The notes below the pieces were generated by a model. It was not told where the DNA came from. It did not search any database and saw only the letters and a program-made list of their open reading frames with translations. This document shows, in pieces, positions 51,380 to 60,378 of a stretch of DNA of 64,000 nt. This DNA comes from Actinomycetes bacterium. GTDB lineage: Bacteria > Actinomycetota > Acidimicrobiia > Spongiisociales > JAHEDJ01. The DNA is taken from NCBI GenBank assembly GCA_024641245.1, contig JAHEDK010000005.1, forward strand, positions 45,489-109,488. The letters run 5' to 3'. How positions within the stretch are numbered: position 1 is the first letter of the stretch; each line of letters begins with the position of its first letter. The position numbers and the translations under genes are program-made.

Positions 51380-52551
51380 CGGCGGCCGCACTCACCCTGT
51401 CGCTGGCGTTGCTGCTCATCGCCGCCGCATTGCGCGCCGGAGGAGCCTCGCTGGTTACCACACCACGGGCCGACGCACTCATCGACGCGGCTGAGGGCAA
51501 CGATCGAGCGGCGACGGTGGCGGACCTCCTCGACGACCGCAGCCGGATACAGCCGGCGATCGGCATGGTGCACTCGGCAACACTGGTGGCGGCCGTTCTA
51601 CCGGCAGCCTGGGCCATGGCGGAGGCTGCGAGTGGCTGGTCGCTCGCACTTGCTCTGACCGGATTGGGGCTGGCCGTCATCCTGATCGGGGATCTTCTGC
51701 CGCGCTCGCTCGGCCGTCACAATCCCCGCATCCTGGCCTACCGGTTGGTTCCAATTCTCAAGCTGGCCGTTGCTGTTGGTGGCCGCGCCTCCGATTTCCT
51801 GCTCGAAGAGGAAGAGGACACCGAGGAGGTGGTCGAACAGGAGTCCCAGGATCGTGAGGAGATCGAATTGATCTCGAGCGTGCTGGACTTTTCCGACACG
51901 ATTGTCCGGGAGGTGATGGTGCCGCGGACGGACATGGTCACGATCCGTGAGTCGGACGTGAGCGACCTCGCCGTCGACATCGTCGTCGAGCACGGGTATT
52001 CGCGCTTGCCGGTGACGGGCGAGGGCCTCGACGATATTCGCGGGATTGTCTACGCCAAGGACTTGCTCCGCTTCCTCGACGAGGGGTCGCCGCCTGCTGC
52101 GGTTGCGCAACTCATGCGGTCGGCCTATTTCGTGCCCGAAACGAAACGTGTTTCCGACCTTCTGCGTGATATGCAGTCGGGCAAAGTCCATATCGCCGTC
52201 GTCGTGGACGAGTCCGGCGGCACAGCCGGGATCGTCACGATTGAAGATCTCATCGAGGAACTGGTCGGTGAGATCGTCGACGAGCACGACACCGAGGAGG
52301 CGATGGTCGAAATCACCGACGATGGCAGTTATCTGGTCGATGCGCGTCTGCCGGTTGAAGAACTCAGCGAGCTACTCGGCGTCGACCTCCCCGATGAGGA
52401 GTGGGATACGGTCGGGGGTCTCGTGCTGGGTCTGGCGGGCCGGGTTCCGTACGAGTCAGAGACCTTCGAGGTCGAGGGCGTCATTCTCACCGCCACTCGC
52501 GTGCAAGGTAGGCGGGTTGCGCAGGTCAACGCATCTCGCCCCGGCGCATGA
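51376..52551 (+). CDS. HlyC/CorC-type transporter-associated CBS protein
   Basis: A membrane protein of 391 residues with a DUF21 (CNNM-like) N-terminal domain of three or four helices, an acidic linker ([14 protein letters not shown]), two CBS domains with [11 protein letters not shown] and [10 protein letters not shown], then [23 protein letters not shown] and the CorC_HlyC C-terminal domain. The family is linked to magnesium or cobalt handling. It lies between ybeY and era in an overlapping operon. The N-terminal domain is shorter and more divergent than in CorB/YhdP proteins. Confidence 0.9.
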   Translation: MTAAALTLSLALLLIAAALRAGGASLVTTPRADALIDAAEGNDRAATVADLLDDRSRIQPAIGMVHSATLVAAVLPAAWAMAEAASGWSLALALTGLGLAVILIGDLLPRSLGRHNPRILAYRLVPILKLAVAVGGRASDFLLEEEEDTEEVVEQESQDREEIELISSVLDFSDTIVREVMVPRTDMVTIRESDVSDLAVDIVVEHGYSRLPVTGEGLDDIRGIVYAKDLLRFLDEGSPPAAVAQLMRSAYFVPETKRVSDLLRDMQSGKVHIAVVVDESGGTAGIVTIEDLIEELVGEIVDEHDTEEAMVEITDDGSYLVDARLPVEELSELLGVDLPDEEWDTVGGLVLGLAGRVPYESETFEVEGVILTATRVQGRRVAQVNASRPGA

Positions 52552-53447
52552 CGCGCTCGGGGTTCGTTGCCGTTGTCGGAAGACCGAACGTTGGCAAGTC
52601 GACCCTCGTCAACGCGCTGGTCGGTAGCAAGGTGGCAATCACCTCGAAGCGTCCACAGACCACTCGCAACACGATTCGGGGCGTGGTGACTCGTCGGGAT
52701 CAGGCGGGTGAGCCTGAGTCCCAGCTGGTACTGGTCGACACGCCGGGGCTGCACAAGCCAAAGACCGCTCTTGGCGAGCGCCTCAACAAGCTCGTCTATG
52801 GGACGCTGGCGGACTCAGATGTCAACCTGTTCTTGCTCGACGCGCTGCAGCCGGTCGGGCCGGGCGATCGGCTCATCGCGGAGCGCCTCACTGATGCAGG
52901 GACTCCAGTTGTGGTGGTGGTGAACAAGATCGATGTGGCCGCCAAGCCGGTTGTACTCGAGCGCCTGCTCGAGGCAGCCGAATGGGACTTCGATGCCTAC
53001 GTTCCGGCTAGTGCCCTCGTAGGGGAGGCGCTGGAGCCGGTGCTCGACGAACTTGTGGCCCGCTTGCCGGAGGGACCGCTCTATTTCCCGCCCGAGGCCG
53101 TTTCCGATCAGCCGGAGCAGCAACTCATTGGAGAGATCATCCGCGAGAAGTTCCTCGATCGACTGCGCGACGAACTGCCGCATAGCCTGACGGTCATCGT
53201 GAAGGAGATTGAGCAGCGCGAATCAGGAACGCTGTACATCGAGGCGGTGGCCGTTGTCGAGCGCTCCTCTCAGAAGGGGATCATCATCGGCAAGGGCGGA
53301 GACATGTTGAAAACCGCCGGTAGCGCAGCGCGCACCGAGCTCGAGACGATTCTCGGCACCAAGGTTTTCCTCGATCTTCGGGTGCGCGTAGAGAAGGACT
53401 GGCAGCAACAGCCCGAGTTGCTGGATCGCCTGGGTTTCCCCGGATAA
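52548..53447 (+). CDS. era: GTPase Era
   Basis: Binds 16S rRNA and helps 30S assembly. The 299 residues have G1 GRPNVGKSTLVNALVG, effector KRPQTTRNTI, G3 DTPGLHKP, G4 NKID, and the C-terminal KH domain with SSQKGIIIGKGGDMLK. The ATG overlaps the stop of the CorC-type gene. Confidence 0.97.
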   Translation: MTRSGFVAVVGRPNVGKSTLVNALVGSKVAITSKRPQTTRNTIRGVVTRRDQAGEPESQLVLVDTPGLHKPKTALGERLNKLVYGTLADSDVNLFLLDALQPVGPGDRLIAERLTDAGTPVVVVVNKIDVAAKPVVLERLLEAAEWDFDAYVPASALVGEALEPVLDELVARLPEGPLYFPPEAVSDQPEQQLIGEIIREKFLDRLRDELPHSLTVIVKEIEQRESGTLYIEAVAVVERSSQKGIIIGKGGDMLKTAGSAARTELETILGTKVFLDLRVRVEKDWQQQPELLDRLGFPG

Positions 53448-53462
53448 TCGGGTTCCGGCCGG

Positions 53463-53468
53463 TACGCT
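53463..53468 (+). promoter_or_regulatory. Possible -10 element (TACGCT) of the SirB1-like gene
   Basis: TACGCT ends seven bases before the GTG at 53476, so a transcript would begin at or near the start codon. A GGAG also sits between them, so the leaderless reading is not certain. Confidence 0.3.
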
Positions 53469-53475
53469 GGAGAGC

Positions 53476-54105
53476 GTGACTGCCTACCTGCAGACGGCGC
53501 TCGACATTGCAGATCTCGCTCGAAGTGGTCATCCCGGCGCGGCCGCCTTTGCCTTCTCGAGGTTTGCATACCCCAACCTCAGCGTCGAGGCTTACGACGC
53601 CCGGCTTGATGCGATGGCCGAGCGCGTTGCCGGTCGCGGTCACCTGGCGCTGCGGAGGATCGTGGCGATCTCCGAGGGGCTCGGCGGCGACGTGGATGAC
53701 TACCACCATCCGGACAACTCGTTCTTGCACCTGGTTCTCGATCGGCGCAAGGGGATCCCGATTTCCCTTTCTGTGATCTGGATCGAGGTCGGGCGCAGAG
53801 CGGGTCTCGAAGTGCAGGGGGTCGGTCTGCCGGGGCACTTCCTGGTCTATGTCGACGGCCAGCTTTGTGATCCCTTCCACGGCGGCGAGGCGATCGGATC
53901 CAACGAGGCGGCAGCCCTGGTGAGCTATGCGCTTGGAGGAGCGCCGCGGCTCGATCGCAGCTGGCTGGACCCGGTGGCGGACCATGCGATCGTCGAGCGC
54001 ATGCTGCGCAACCTCGACGACGCCTACCGCAGGCGAGGCGATCTCGGGCATTGGGATTGGATCGCGGCATGTCTCACCGCCCTCGGAGTCGGACCGGCTG
54101 TGTAA
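53476..54105 (+). CDS. SirB1/YchA-like transglutaminase-fold protein
   Basis: A 209-residue protein of the SirB1 family, a transglutaminase-like fold with unknown activity. DDYHHPDNSFLHLVLDRRKGIPISLSV-type residues are present in segments (DNSFLHLVL, RKGIPISLSVIW), followed by VGLPGHFLVYV and CDPFHGG. A TPR-like tail seen in longer family members is reduced to the last 40 residues (ERMLRNLDDAYRRRGD). The GTG at 53476 follows era by 28 bp. Confidence 0.85.
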   Translation: MTAYLQTALDIADLARSGHPGAAAFAFSRFAYPNLSVEAYDARLDAMAERVAGRGHLALRRIVAISEGLGGDVDDYHHPDNSFLHLVLDRRKGIPISLSVIWIEVGRRAGLEVQGVGLPGHFLVYVDGQLCDPFHGGEAIGSNEAAALVSYALGGAPRLDRSWLDPVADHAIVERMLRNLDDAYRRRGDLGHWDWIAACLTALGVGPAV

Positions 54106-54161
54106 CCGGGTCTTCTTCTTGGCTTGTTCCGTCGGCCGGTGGACGGCGAGCCGGGTTCTCG

Positions 54162-54449
54162 CTAAGGGTTGGACCGCAGGTCTTCGATCCTGATGGCCAG
54201 GTTCGTATCTCTCTCAGTCAGACCGCCTTCGTCGTGTGTAGAAAGGGCAATCGTGACCCGGTTCCATCGGATGTCGATATCGGGGTGGTGGAACACCTTC
54301 TCCGCCAGGATGGCGACGCTGGTGACGAATCCCATCGCGGCGACGAAGTCGGCGAAGTCGAATGTCGTCCGAAGGATCTCGCCGTCGATCTCCCAGTCGG
54401 GGTGGTCGGAGAGGAAGGTGGAGCGTTCGGGGTGCGTGAGAAGGGCCAT
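54162..54449 (-). CDS. Pterin-4a-carbinolamine dehydratase
   Basis: Dehydrates 4a-hydroxy-tetrahydropterins to recycle the pterin cofactor of aromatic hydroxylases. The 95 residues show WEIDGEILRTTFDFADFVAAMGFV, then the active-site segment AEKVFHHPDIDIRWNRVTIALSTHDEGGLTERD in which EKVFHHPDI and STHDEGGLT are the hallmark motifs. I chose the ATG at 54449, which gives the family's usual N-terminus. No phenylalanine hydroxylase is near. Along with the dihydropteroate synthase-like gene it is a second pterin-linked gene in the window. Confidence 0.93.
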   Translation of the reverse strand: MALLTHPERSTFLSDHPDWEIDGEILRTTFDFADFVAAMGFVTSVAILAEKVFHHPDIDIRWNRVTIALSTHDEGGLTERDTNLAIRIEDLRSNP

Positions 54450-54537
54450 TGGCGAATTGTCGCACATCGGCCGTGATATGGACCAGGTGCCGACCGTGGC
54501 CCTCTTCGGCGGCCGCGCGCGCAGATGCAGGCTGATC

Positions 54538-54543
54538 TATTCT
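54538..54543 (+). promoter_or_regulatory. Possible -10 element (TATTCT) of the DinB-like gene
   Basis: TATTCT ends six bases before the ATG at 54550, and there is no Shine-Dalgarno sequence between, consistent with a leaderless message. No clear -35. Confidence 0.4.
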
Positions 54544-54549
54544 CAACGC

Positions 54550-55035
54550 ATGCCCGATCTCAACACTCCTGAGAAGGAAACGCTCTCTCGCTACCTGGAC
54601 ACCTACAGGGACATCATCGCCTACAAGGCAGCCGGTGCGGACAGGGGGGCTGCCATCGCGCCGATGGTCCCGTCGGGAACATCGTTGCTGGGGATCGTCA
54701 AGCACATGGCATACGCCGAACGTTGGTGGTTCCAATCTGTGGTCGGGCAGCGTGATGTCGAGTACCCATGGTCCGAAGCGGATCCCGACGCCGATTGGCG
54801 GATCGAGGAGGAGGAGTCGGTAGAGGGCGTAATCGAGTTCTATCTTGGCGAGTGCGCAGTGAGCAGGACGATCGTGGACGCGATCGGCTCGCTAGATGAA
54901 GTGTTTCCCACCGATGACGCCCCAATCTCGGCGCGAAGGGTGCTCGTTCACATGCTCGAAGAGACAGCCCGACACGCCGGCCATGCCGACATCCTCCGTG
55001 AGTTGATCGACGGCTCGACAGGCTGGGGGCCGTAG
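54550..55035 (+). CDS. DinB/DUF664-family protein
   Basis: A 161-residue four-helix-bundle protein of the DinB-like superfamily, which includes mycothiol- and bacillithiol-dependent enzymes. LLGIVKHMAYAERWWFQ in the second helix and HMLEETARHAGHADILRELIDG near the end carry the three conserved metal-binding histidines of the family. Actinobacterial relatives are often of unknown role. I chose the ATG at 54550 because TATTCT precedes it at leaderless spacing and the longer reading has no family similarity. Confidence 0.87.
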   Translation: MPDLNTPEKETLSRYLDTYRDIIAYKAAGADRGAAIAPMVPSGTSLLGIVKHMAYAERWWFQSVVGQRDVEYPWSEADPDADWRIEEEESVEGVIEFYLGECAVSRTIVDAIGSLDEVFPTDDAPISARRVLVHMLEETARHAGHADILRELIDGSTGWGP

Positions 55036-55075
55036 CCCGGATCGCAAGGTACGCCGGGCGGGTATGGGGCGCAGG

Positions 55076-56185
55076 TCAGGGTGGGTCGTGGCCGGGTGGG
55101 GTGAAGCGAAGTCGTTGTGGTGTGGATTTGGGTTTGATTTGGTATCCCATCTGGTGGATGACGACGTGGTGGTGGTACCAGCAGAGGGTGACGAGATTGT
55201 CTGGGTTGGTTTGTCCGCCTTGGGACCATGGGACGCGGTGGTGGGGTTCCAGCCGATATCTCGAGGTGCAGCCGTCTGCGCAGCAAGCTCCGTCGCGGTA
55301 GAGGATGAATCGTTTCAGCCTGGGTGGGATCACTCTGGTGGTCCGTCCCATGACGATCGGTTGGCCGGCTGTGATGACGGTGTGTTCGACTGAGCCCCCA
55401 CAGAGGATCTCCTCGATGGTCTGCATTCCGACTTGGATGCCTGTACTGGTGATGGACCCGGCTTGGCCGTGTGAGGTGGCTGCCAGGTCTCCGTTGGTGA
55501 AGACGGACAGGACCGGTCGGCTGGGGGTGGCGTCATCCGATGAGGTGGTGAGTGAGTCCTGGGCGATAGACACGAGGGCGTCGGCGTTGCGCTGACCCAA
55601 CGACCTCCGGGTGCCGTCGGGCAGTAGCGGGAACTGGTCGCCTCGGGTGTGGAGGGCTTGCTCGACGAGATCTCCGTCTGGCCCCGGTAGTTGGCCCCAG
55701 ACACGAACGGCGCTGCAATCGAGGGTGGGTTGGAGCATCAAGAACCGTTCCGCGAAGATCCGGTATTCCTGGTGGCGCGTGATTCGGCGGTGTTGGGCGG
55801 TTAGCCGCCGGACTGCGGGAATGTCGAGCCCGCTTGACAATTCGACCTGCTGGGGGGAAGCACCGGCGCCCGTGAGGTGGGCGGTCGCCAGAATACGGTC
55901 AAACGACGATCGGCCGGCTGTGAGGATTTCCTCGAGCTCGGGTTGGTCGGCCAACATGCGGGTGGCTGCTACCAACTCCTTTGCGGTTTCGGGGGCGATG
56001 TCTAGTCGTCCGGCCGTCCACTCCCCGAGCGAACGGCACCCGTCGGAGAGGGGGGCTTGGCGGTGCTCGGCTTCCCGCACCAGTTCGACCTGACGAGCCC
56101 GAGCCTGGGACACGAATGACTCGAGTTCAACCAACTGTTGTTCCAGCGCATCAGTTGTCAGATTGTCGAATGCCCTCGTTTTCAC
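55076..56185 (-). CDS. DUF222 and HNH endonuclease domain protein
   Basis: A 369-residue member of the actinobacterial DUF222-HNH group (13E12-repeat-like). The N-terminal two thirds are helical (LESFVSQARARQVELVREAEHR, DGCRSLGEWTAGRLDI). The C-terminal HNH motif reads CADGCTSRYRLEPHHRVPW, then GGQTNPDNLVTLCWYHHHVVH-type residues in segments (NPDNLVTLC, WYHHHVV). These genes are multicopy and scattered in actinobacterial genomes and behave like mobile or exchange-prone units. It interrupts the stretch between era and recO. The base composition looks more GT-rich on the window strand than its neighbours. Function is unknown. Confidence 0.9.
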   Translation of the reverse strand: MKTRAFDNLTTDALEQQLVELESFVSQARARQVELVREAEHRQAPLSDGCRSLGEWTAGRLDIAPETAKELVAATRMLADQPELEEILTAGRSSFDRILATAHLTGAGASPQQVELSSGLDIPAVRRLTAQHRRITRHQEYRIFAERFLMLQPTLDCSAVRVWGQLPGPDGDLVEQALHTRGDQFPLLPDGTRRSLGQRNADALVSIAQDSLTTSSDDATPSRPVLSVFTNGDLAATSHGQAGSITSTGIQVGMQTIEEILCGGSVEHTVITAGQPIVMGRTTRVIPPRLKRFILYRDGACCADGCTSRYRLEPHHRVPWSQGGQTNPDNLVTLCWYHHHVVIHQMGYQIKPKSTPQRLRFTPPGHDPP

Positions 56186-56200
56186 ATATGCAACATATCA

Positions 56201-56236
56201 ACCGGCTGTGACAGAAAGAGATAGGGAACAGCCGGT
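56201..56236. repeat. Perfect 9-bp inverted repeat upstream of the DUF222-HNH gene
   Basis: ACCGGCTGT (56201-56209) pairs exactly with ACAGCCGGT (56228-56236) across 18 nt. Closer to the gene, ATATG-CAA-CATAT (56186-56198) is another small palindrome. They could be operators or the edge of an inserted unit. The rest of the gap before recO holds a short GAAGCCAT direct repeat. Confidence 0.5.
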
Positions 56237-56363
56237 AGGACGGGAAGCCATGAGAAGCCATCAGTTCTTGAATCTCCCCATGCTTGCCGTGGGGGGAGAA
56301 TCGGGTCTGGTGTCGCGACCTCGTGGGGTGAATCCGTGCACACCTCACACGCCCTGCACCGGG

Positions 56364-56369
56364 TACCCT
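56364..56369 (+). promoter_or_regulatory. Possible -10 element (TACCCT) of recO
   Basis: TACCCT ends six bases before the ATG at 56376, with no Shine-Dalgarno in between. This spacing fits a leaderless recO message. Confidence 0.4.
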
Positions 56370-56375
56370 TCGCCA

Positions 56376-57092
56376 ATGGCAATCCGACACGACCAGGGAA
56401 TCGTTCTGCGGGGATACCCGTTCGGGGAATCCGATCGTGTGGTCATCATTCTCTCGCCGAATAACGGGAAGCTTCGTACGGTCGCTAAGGGCGTGCGCAA
56501 GACGAAGAGCCGGTTCGGCGGCAGGCTCGAGCCGTTGACCCAGGTGGATCTCGTGCTCTACGAAGGTCGCAATCTGGACACGATCACGCAGGTTTCGACC
56601 ATCGAGGCCTTCCCGCACGTTCGGGACGATCTGGAGCGGGTGGGCATTGCGGGTGCGATGCTTTCGGTGGTCGATGCGGTCGCGCAGGAGAACGAGTCGG
56701 CACACCGTCTCTTCCTGCTGCTCCATCGTGCCTTGCGCGTACTCAACGACGGGCCGGCCGATCCAGGCTTGCTGACGGCCTTTTATCTGAAACTCGCCTC
56801 CCTGGTCGGTGTCGCCCCCGCGCTCGCCGACTGCGCCAGTTGCGGGGGTCACGTCGATGTCGAACGCTTCAGCTTCGCGGCCGGGGGAGTCGTATGCAGT
56901 CGTTGCGCGACTCCTGATTCGGTGAAGTTGCGCCCCGGGTTGCTCGACTATCTCGCCGTTCTCGCCGGGAGCGAACTGGCTTCATTGCCTGAGAACGGTG
57001 GGTTGGCCGGTGATGGTCAGGGCCTGGTGAGGCGCTTCCTCGAATATCACCTCGAGCGCAAGTTCACCGTGGCGGAGTTGCCCGGTGGATGA
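56376..57092 (+). CDS. recO: DNA repair protein RecO
   Basis: Mediates RecA loading and strand annealing in the RecFOR pathway. The 238 residues have the OB-fold N-terminus (HDQGIVLRGYPFGESDRVVIIL, then AKGVRKTKSRFGGRLEPL), a helical core and a zinc site made by CASCGGH and CSRC. The ATG at 56376 gives the usual N-terminus. The uppS start overlaps its end by eight bases. Confidence 0.96.
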   Translation: MAIRHDQGIVLRGYPFGESDRVVIILSPNNGKLRTVAKGVRKTKSRFGGRLEPLTQVDLVLYEGRNLDTITQVSTIEAFPHVRDDLERVGIAGAMLSVVDAVAQENESAHRLFLLLHRALRVLNDGPADPGLLTAFYLKLASLVGVAPALADCASCGGHVDVERFSFAAGGVVCSRCATPDSVKLRPGLLDYLAVLAGSELASLPENGGLAGDGQGLVRRFLEYHLERKFTVAELPGG

Positions 57093-57822
57093 CCTTGACA
57101 CGTCCCGGTTGGATCTCGAGCGGATCCCGCACCACGTTGGCGTGATCATGGACGGCAACGGGCGATGGGCCGGCGATCGCGGACTCGAACGGACGGCCGG
57201 ACATGCCGCCGGAGAGGCAGCGCTGTACGACTGTGCCCTCGGCGCACTCGAGATCGGCTTGGAATGGTTGACGGTCTTCACCTTCTCAACGGAGAACTGG
57301 TCGCGCTCGGCCGAAGAGGTCCAATTCCTGATGCTGTTCAATGAGGATCTGCTCGGAAGGCGCCGGGACGATCTGCACGAGCGCGGCGTGAGGATGTTCT
57401 TTGCTGGCGATCTCGACGATCCCCGGATTCCGCAGAGCAACAAGGATCGTATGCGCGAGGCGATGGAGTTGACCTCTGCCAATCGCCGGCTCAACCTGGT
57501 GTTCGCTTTCAACTACGGAGGACGTTCCGAGCTCGTCCGGGCTGCCAGAGAGATCGCCGGTTTGAGCGCAACCGGCGAGATCATCCCGGAGGAGGTGGAC
57601 GCCGACCTGATGCAGGCTCACCTGGCCGTACCGGACATGCCTGATGCAGACCTGATCATTCGCACCTCCGGAGAGCAGAGGATCAGCAACTTCCTGCTCT
57701 GGCAGTCGGCCTATGCAGAATACGTGTTTCCCGAGATCCTGTGGCCCGACTTCCGCCAACAGGATCTGGTCGACTGTATAGCGGAGTACCAGTCAAGAAA
57801 GCGACGGTTCGGGAGGGCGTAA
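57085..57822 (+). CDS. uppS: Isoprenyl (undecaprenyl-type) diphosphate synthase
   Basis: Makes the Z-polyprenyl diphosphate carrier for cell-wall synthesis. The 245 residues contain HVGVIMDGNGRWA with the catalytic Asp, FTFSTENWSRS, and the C-terminal LIIRTSGEQRISNFLLWQ and EYVFPEILWPDF. The GTG start lies inside the recO 3' end. Chain length cannot be read from sequence. Confidence 0.96.
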   Translation: MDDLDTSRLDLERIPHHVGVIMDGNGRWAGDRGLERTAGHAAGEAALYDCALGALEIGLEWLTVFTFSTENWSRSAEEVQFLMLFNEDLLGRRRDDLHERGVRMFFAGDLDDPRIPQSNKDRMREAMELTSANRRLNLVFAFNYGGRSELVRAAREIAGLSATGEIIPEEVDADLMQAHLAVPDMPDADLIIRTSGEQRISNFLLWQSAYAEYVFPEILWPDFRQQDLVDCIAEYQSRKRRFGRA

Positions 57823-57843
57823 ACGCGGCCGGCAACGTACCGT

Positions 57844-57873
57844 ACTCGCGACGAGTGACTCGCGACTCGCGAC
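57844..57873. repeat. Three copies of ACTCGCGAC before glyS
   Basis: ACTCGCGAC occurs at 57844-57852, 57858-57866 and 57865-57873 in the 98-bp gap between uppS and glyS. A related, partly inverted motif (GGTCGCGGGTCGCGGG) follows glyS at 59235-59250. The pattern may reflect a small intergenic repeat family. Confidence 0.5.
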
Positions 57874-57920
57874 CGGTCGGCTCGCCTATCATTCCCCGCC
57901 CACCATACGAAAGCCTCGCA

Positions 57921-59228
57921 ATGTCCATCACGCTCGACACCATCACCAATCTGTCCAAACGACGCGGGTTCGTATTCCCCTCGTCCGAGATCTACGGAGG
58001 GCTCCGGTCCGCCTACGACTACGGACCGCTGGGGGTGCAGTTGCTTCGCAATGTCAAGGAAGAGTGGTGGCGATCGATGGTGCAGCTGCGCGGCGACGTG
58101 GTTGGGCTCGATTCGGCGGTACTTCAGGCCAGGAAGGTTTGGCAGGCTTCAGGCCACGAGGCGGTGTTCACCGACCCGATGGTGGAATGCAGAAATTGCC
58201 ACACTCGCCACCGGGTCGACAAGTTGACCGATCCGGATCTGTGCCCGAACTGTGGGCAGCGAGGACAGTTCACCGAAGCCCGAGACTTCAACCTCATGTT
58301 TCGCACCAACATGGGGCCGGTGGACAGCGACGAGAACCTCGTCTACTTACGCCCGGAAACCGCGCAGGGAATCTTCATCAACTACGAGAATGTTCGGACT
58401 ACCCAGCGCCTCAAGCTGCCCTTCGGAATCGCGCAGGTGGGGAAATCGTTTCGCAACGAGATCACCCCGGGCCAGTTCGTGTTTCGGACCCGCGAGTTCG
58501 AGCAGATGGAGATGGAGTACTTCTGCCGGCCTGAAGAGGCGGGGCAATGGTTCGAGTACTGGATCGAGACCCGATCTGAGTGGTATCGCAATCTGGGAAT
58601 GAACGAGAACAACCTGCGGATTCGCAAGCACGACGACGACGAGCTGTCGCACTACTCGGCCGGCACCGTCGACGTTGAGTATCGCTTCCCGTGGGGTTGG
58701 GACGAACTCGAGGGGATCGCCAATCGCACCGATTTCGACCTCCGCCAGCACACCGAGCACAGTGGCCAGGACTTGCGGTACTACGACCAAGAGGCGGACC
58801 TTCGCTTTTTCCCTTATGTGATCGAGCCGGCGGCCGGTGCGACTCGCACGACTTTTGCCTTCCTGATCGACGCCTACGACGAGGAGGAAGTGCGCGGCGA
58901 GAAGCGGGTCGTGCTGCGGCTCGATCACCGGCTGGCGCCCTATCAGCTCGCCGTCCTGCCTCTGTCCAAGAAACCAGAGCTGACCGAGGGAGCGGAACGG
59001 GTGGCCGCCATGCTGCGGCCCCTCTACAACCTCGAGGTCGACGTGACTCAGGCGATCGGTCGTCGCTACCGGCGTCAAGACGAGATCGGGACCCCGTATT
59101 GCATCACCTACGACTTCGATTCCATTGAAGATGCCGCAGTCACGGTGCGCGATCGAGACACGATGGAGCAAGACCGTGTGTCGATCGACCGCCTCGAGGA
59201 GTACCTGAGGACGAAGCTGCCGGTCTGA
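57921..59228 (+). CDS. glyS: Glycyl-tRNA synthetase (alpha2 type)
   Basis: Charges tRNA-Gly. The 435-residue class II enzyme is of the single-chain dimeric type, not the alpha2beta2 type. It has SKRRGFVFPSSEIYGGLR and YDYGPLGVQLLRNVKEEWW, an inserted zinc-like module with CRNCHTRH and CPNCGQRG, motif 2 GKSFRNEITPGQFVFRTREFEQ, and the C-terminal anticodon domain ending with DRVSIDRLEEYL. I chose the ATG at 57921 to match the family N-terminus. Confidence 0.96.
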   Translation: MSITLDTITNLSKRRGFVFPSSEIYGGLRSAYDYGPLGVQLLRNVKEEWWRSMVQLRGDVVGLDSAVLQARKVWQASGHEAVFTDPMVECRNCHTRHRVDKLTDPDLCPNCGQRGQFTEARDFNLMFRTNMGPVDSDENLVYLRPETAQGIFINYENVRTTQRLKLPFGIAQVGKSFRNEITPGQFVFRTREFEQMEMEYFCRPEEAGQWFEYWIETRSEWYRNLGMNENNLRIRKHDDDELSHYSAGTVDVEYRFPWGWDELEGIANRTDFDLRQHTEHSGQDLRYYDQEADLRFFPYVIEPAAGATRTTFAFLIDAYDEEEVRGEKRVVLRLDHRLAPYQLAVLPLSKKPELTEGAERVAAMLRPLYNLEVDVTQAIGRRYRRQDEIGTPYCITYDFDSIEDAAVTVRDRDTMEQDRVSIDRLEEYLRTKLPV

Positions 59229-59301
59229 TTCGCAGGTCGCGGGTCGCGGGCGCCGTGCGATCTGCCAGTTGCTTTCTGTTGCTCGCGATCGGTACCGTGG
59301 C

Positions 59302-59319
59302 CCTGGAAGCGATTCCAGG
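59302..59319. promoter_or_regulatory. LacI-type operator
   Basis: CCTGGAAGCGATTCCAGG is a 7-bp inverted repeat around a central GCGA, with the CG dyad typical of LacI/GalR operators. It ends 11 bases before the GTG of the lacI-family gene, so autoregulation is likely. Confidence 0.65.
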
Positions 59320-59330
59320 CAGGTGTCCCC

Positions 59331-60353
59331 GTGCCAACCATCTTCGATGTCGCGCAGGCGGCCGGAGTCGGTGTAGGTACCGTATCGCGGGTGCTCAACG
59401 ACAGTCCGGCGGTGAGCGATTCCACGCGGTCCAGGGTGCTGGCCGTGATTTCCGCCCTCGACTACCGGCCGAGTTCGCTGGCAAGGGGGCTCTCCCTCGG
59501 CACCTCCAACATCATCGGAGCCGTGGTGCCCACGGTGACGCACCCCTCTTCGATGGAACGTCTGCACGGGGTGCTCGACGAGTTGGGTGGATCCGGCTAC
59601 GACCTCGCTCTCTACCAGGTGGAGGGCGAAGAACAGCGCTCATCCCGGATCCGGGATATCGTCCGGCCCGACCGGTGTTCTGCCGGTTTGCTCGTCTCGT
59701 TGCGGGCCACTCCGGATGAGATCTTCTTGATGGTGCGAGCGAAGAGACCCGTCGTGGCGATTGATGGCTACATCGAAGGCCTCCCGGGTTGTCATATCGA
59801 CAACGTCGCCGGCGGTCGGATGGCGACCGAGCATCTGCTAGCACTCGGCCACCGGGTGATCGCGTTCGTCGGAGACGTCGAAGACGATCTCGGATTCAAT
59901 CCGGGGGCGGCACGTTTCGAGGGCTACCGGGCAGCCCTGCGCGGTTGCCATGTTCCGTTGCGCGACGACCTGATCAAGACGGGACCGTCCTGTCGCGAGC
60001 GCGCGGACCAGTTGACCGGCCATCTCTTCGACCTTGCCGAGCCGCCAACGGGAATTGTCGCCACCAGCGATACGCAGGCGTTCGGAGTGATGGCGGCCGT
60101 TCGTTCGCGGGGCATGGAGGTACCCACGGACGTCTCGGTGGTCGGATTCGATGATCTAGAATTGGCAGGGCACCTGGGGCTCACCACCGTGCGGCAGCCC
60201 CTGTACGAATCCGGAGTGCTGGGTGCCCGAATGGTCCTGCAGCAGCTTGACGGACATCGAGATGGTCTGGACGTCGTGGAGTTGCCGCTTGAGGTAGTGG
60301 TGCGTGAAACCACAGCACCACCGAACAATGGGTCAGCGCTTTATGGCGCATGA
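59331..60353 (+). CDS. LacI-family transcriptional regulator
   Basis: A sugar-responsive repressor of 340 residues. The N-terminal helix-turn-helix and hinge read TIFDVAQAAGVGVGTVSRVLN, SDSTRSRVL and LDYRPSSLARGL. The periplasmic-binding-protein-like domain follows, with VAIDGYIEGLPGCHIDN and the GIVATSDTQAFGVMAAVRSRG effector region. The GTG at 59331 follows a LacI-type palindrome. The sugar ABC operon downstream is the likely target. Confidence 0.93.
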   Translation: MPTIFDVAQAAGVGVGTVSRVLNDSPAVSDSTRSRVLAVISALDYRPSSLARGLSLGTSNIIGAVVPTVTHPSSMERLHGVLDELGGSGYDLALYQVEGEEQRSSRIRDIVRPDRCSAGLLVSLRATPDEIFLMVRAKRPVVAIDGYIEGLPGCHIDNVAGGRMATEHLLALGHRVIAFVGDVEDDLGFNPGAARFEGYRAALRGCHVPLRDDLIKTGPSCRERADQLTGHLFDLAEPPTGIVATSDTQAFGVMAAVRSRGMEVPTDVSVVGFDDLELAGHLGLTTVRQPLYESGVLGARMVLQQLDGHRDGLDVVELPLEVVVRETTAPPNNGSALYGA

Positions 60354-60378
60354 GTAAACACTATTAGGGTTGGCAATT

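Noticed and set aside
57844..57873. CRISPR-like short repeats
   Set aside because: The units are 9 bp, overlapping and irregular, with no spacers and no cas genes.
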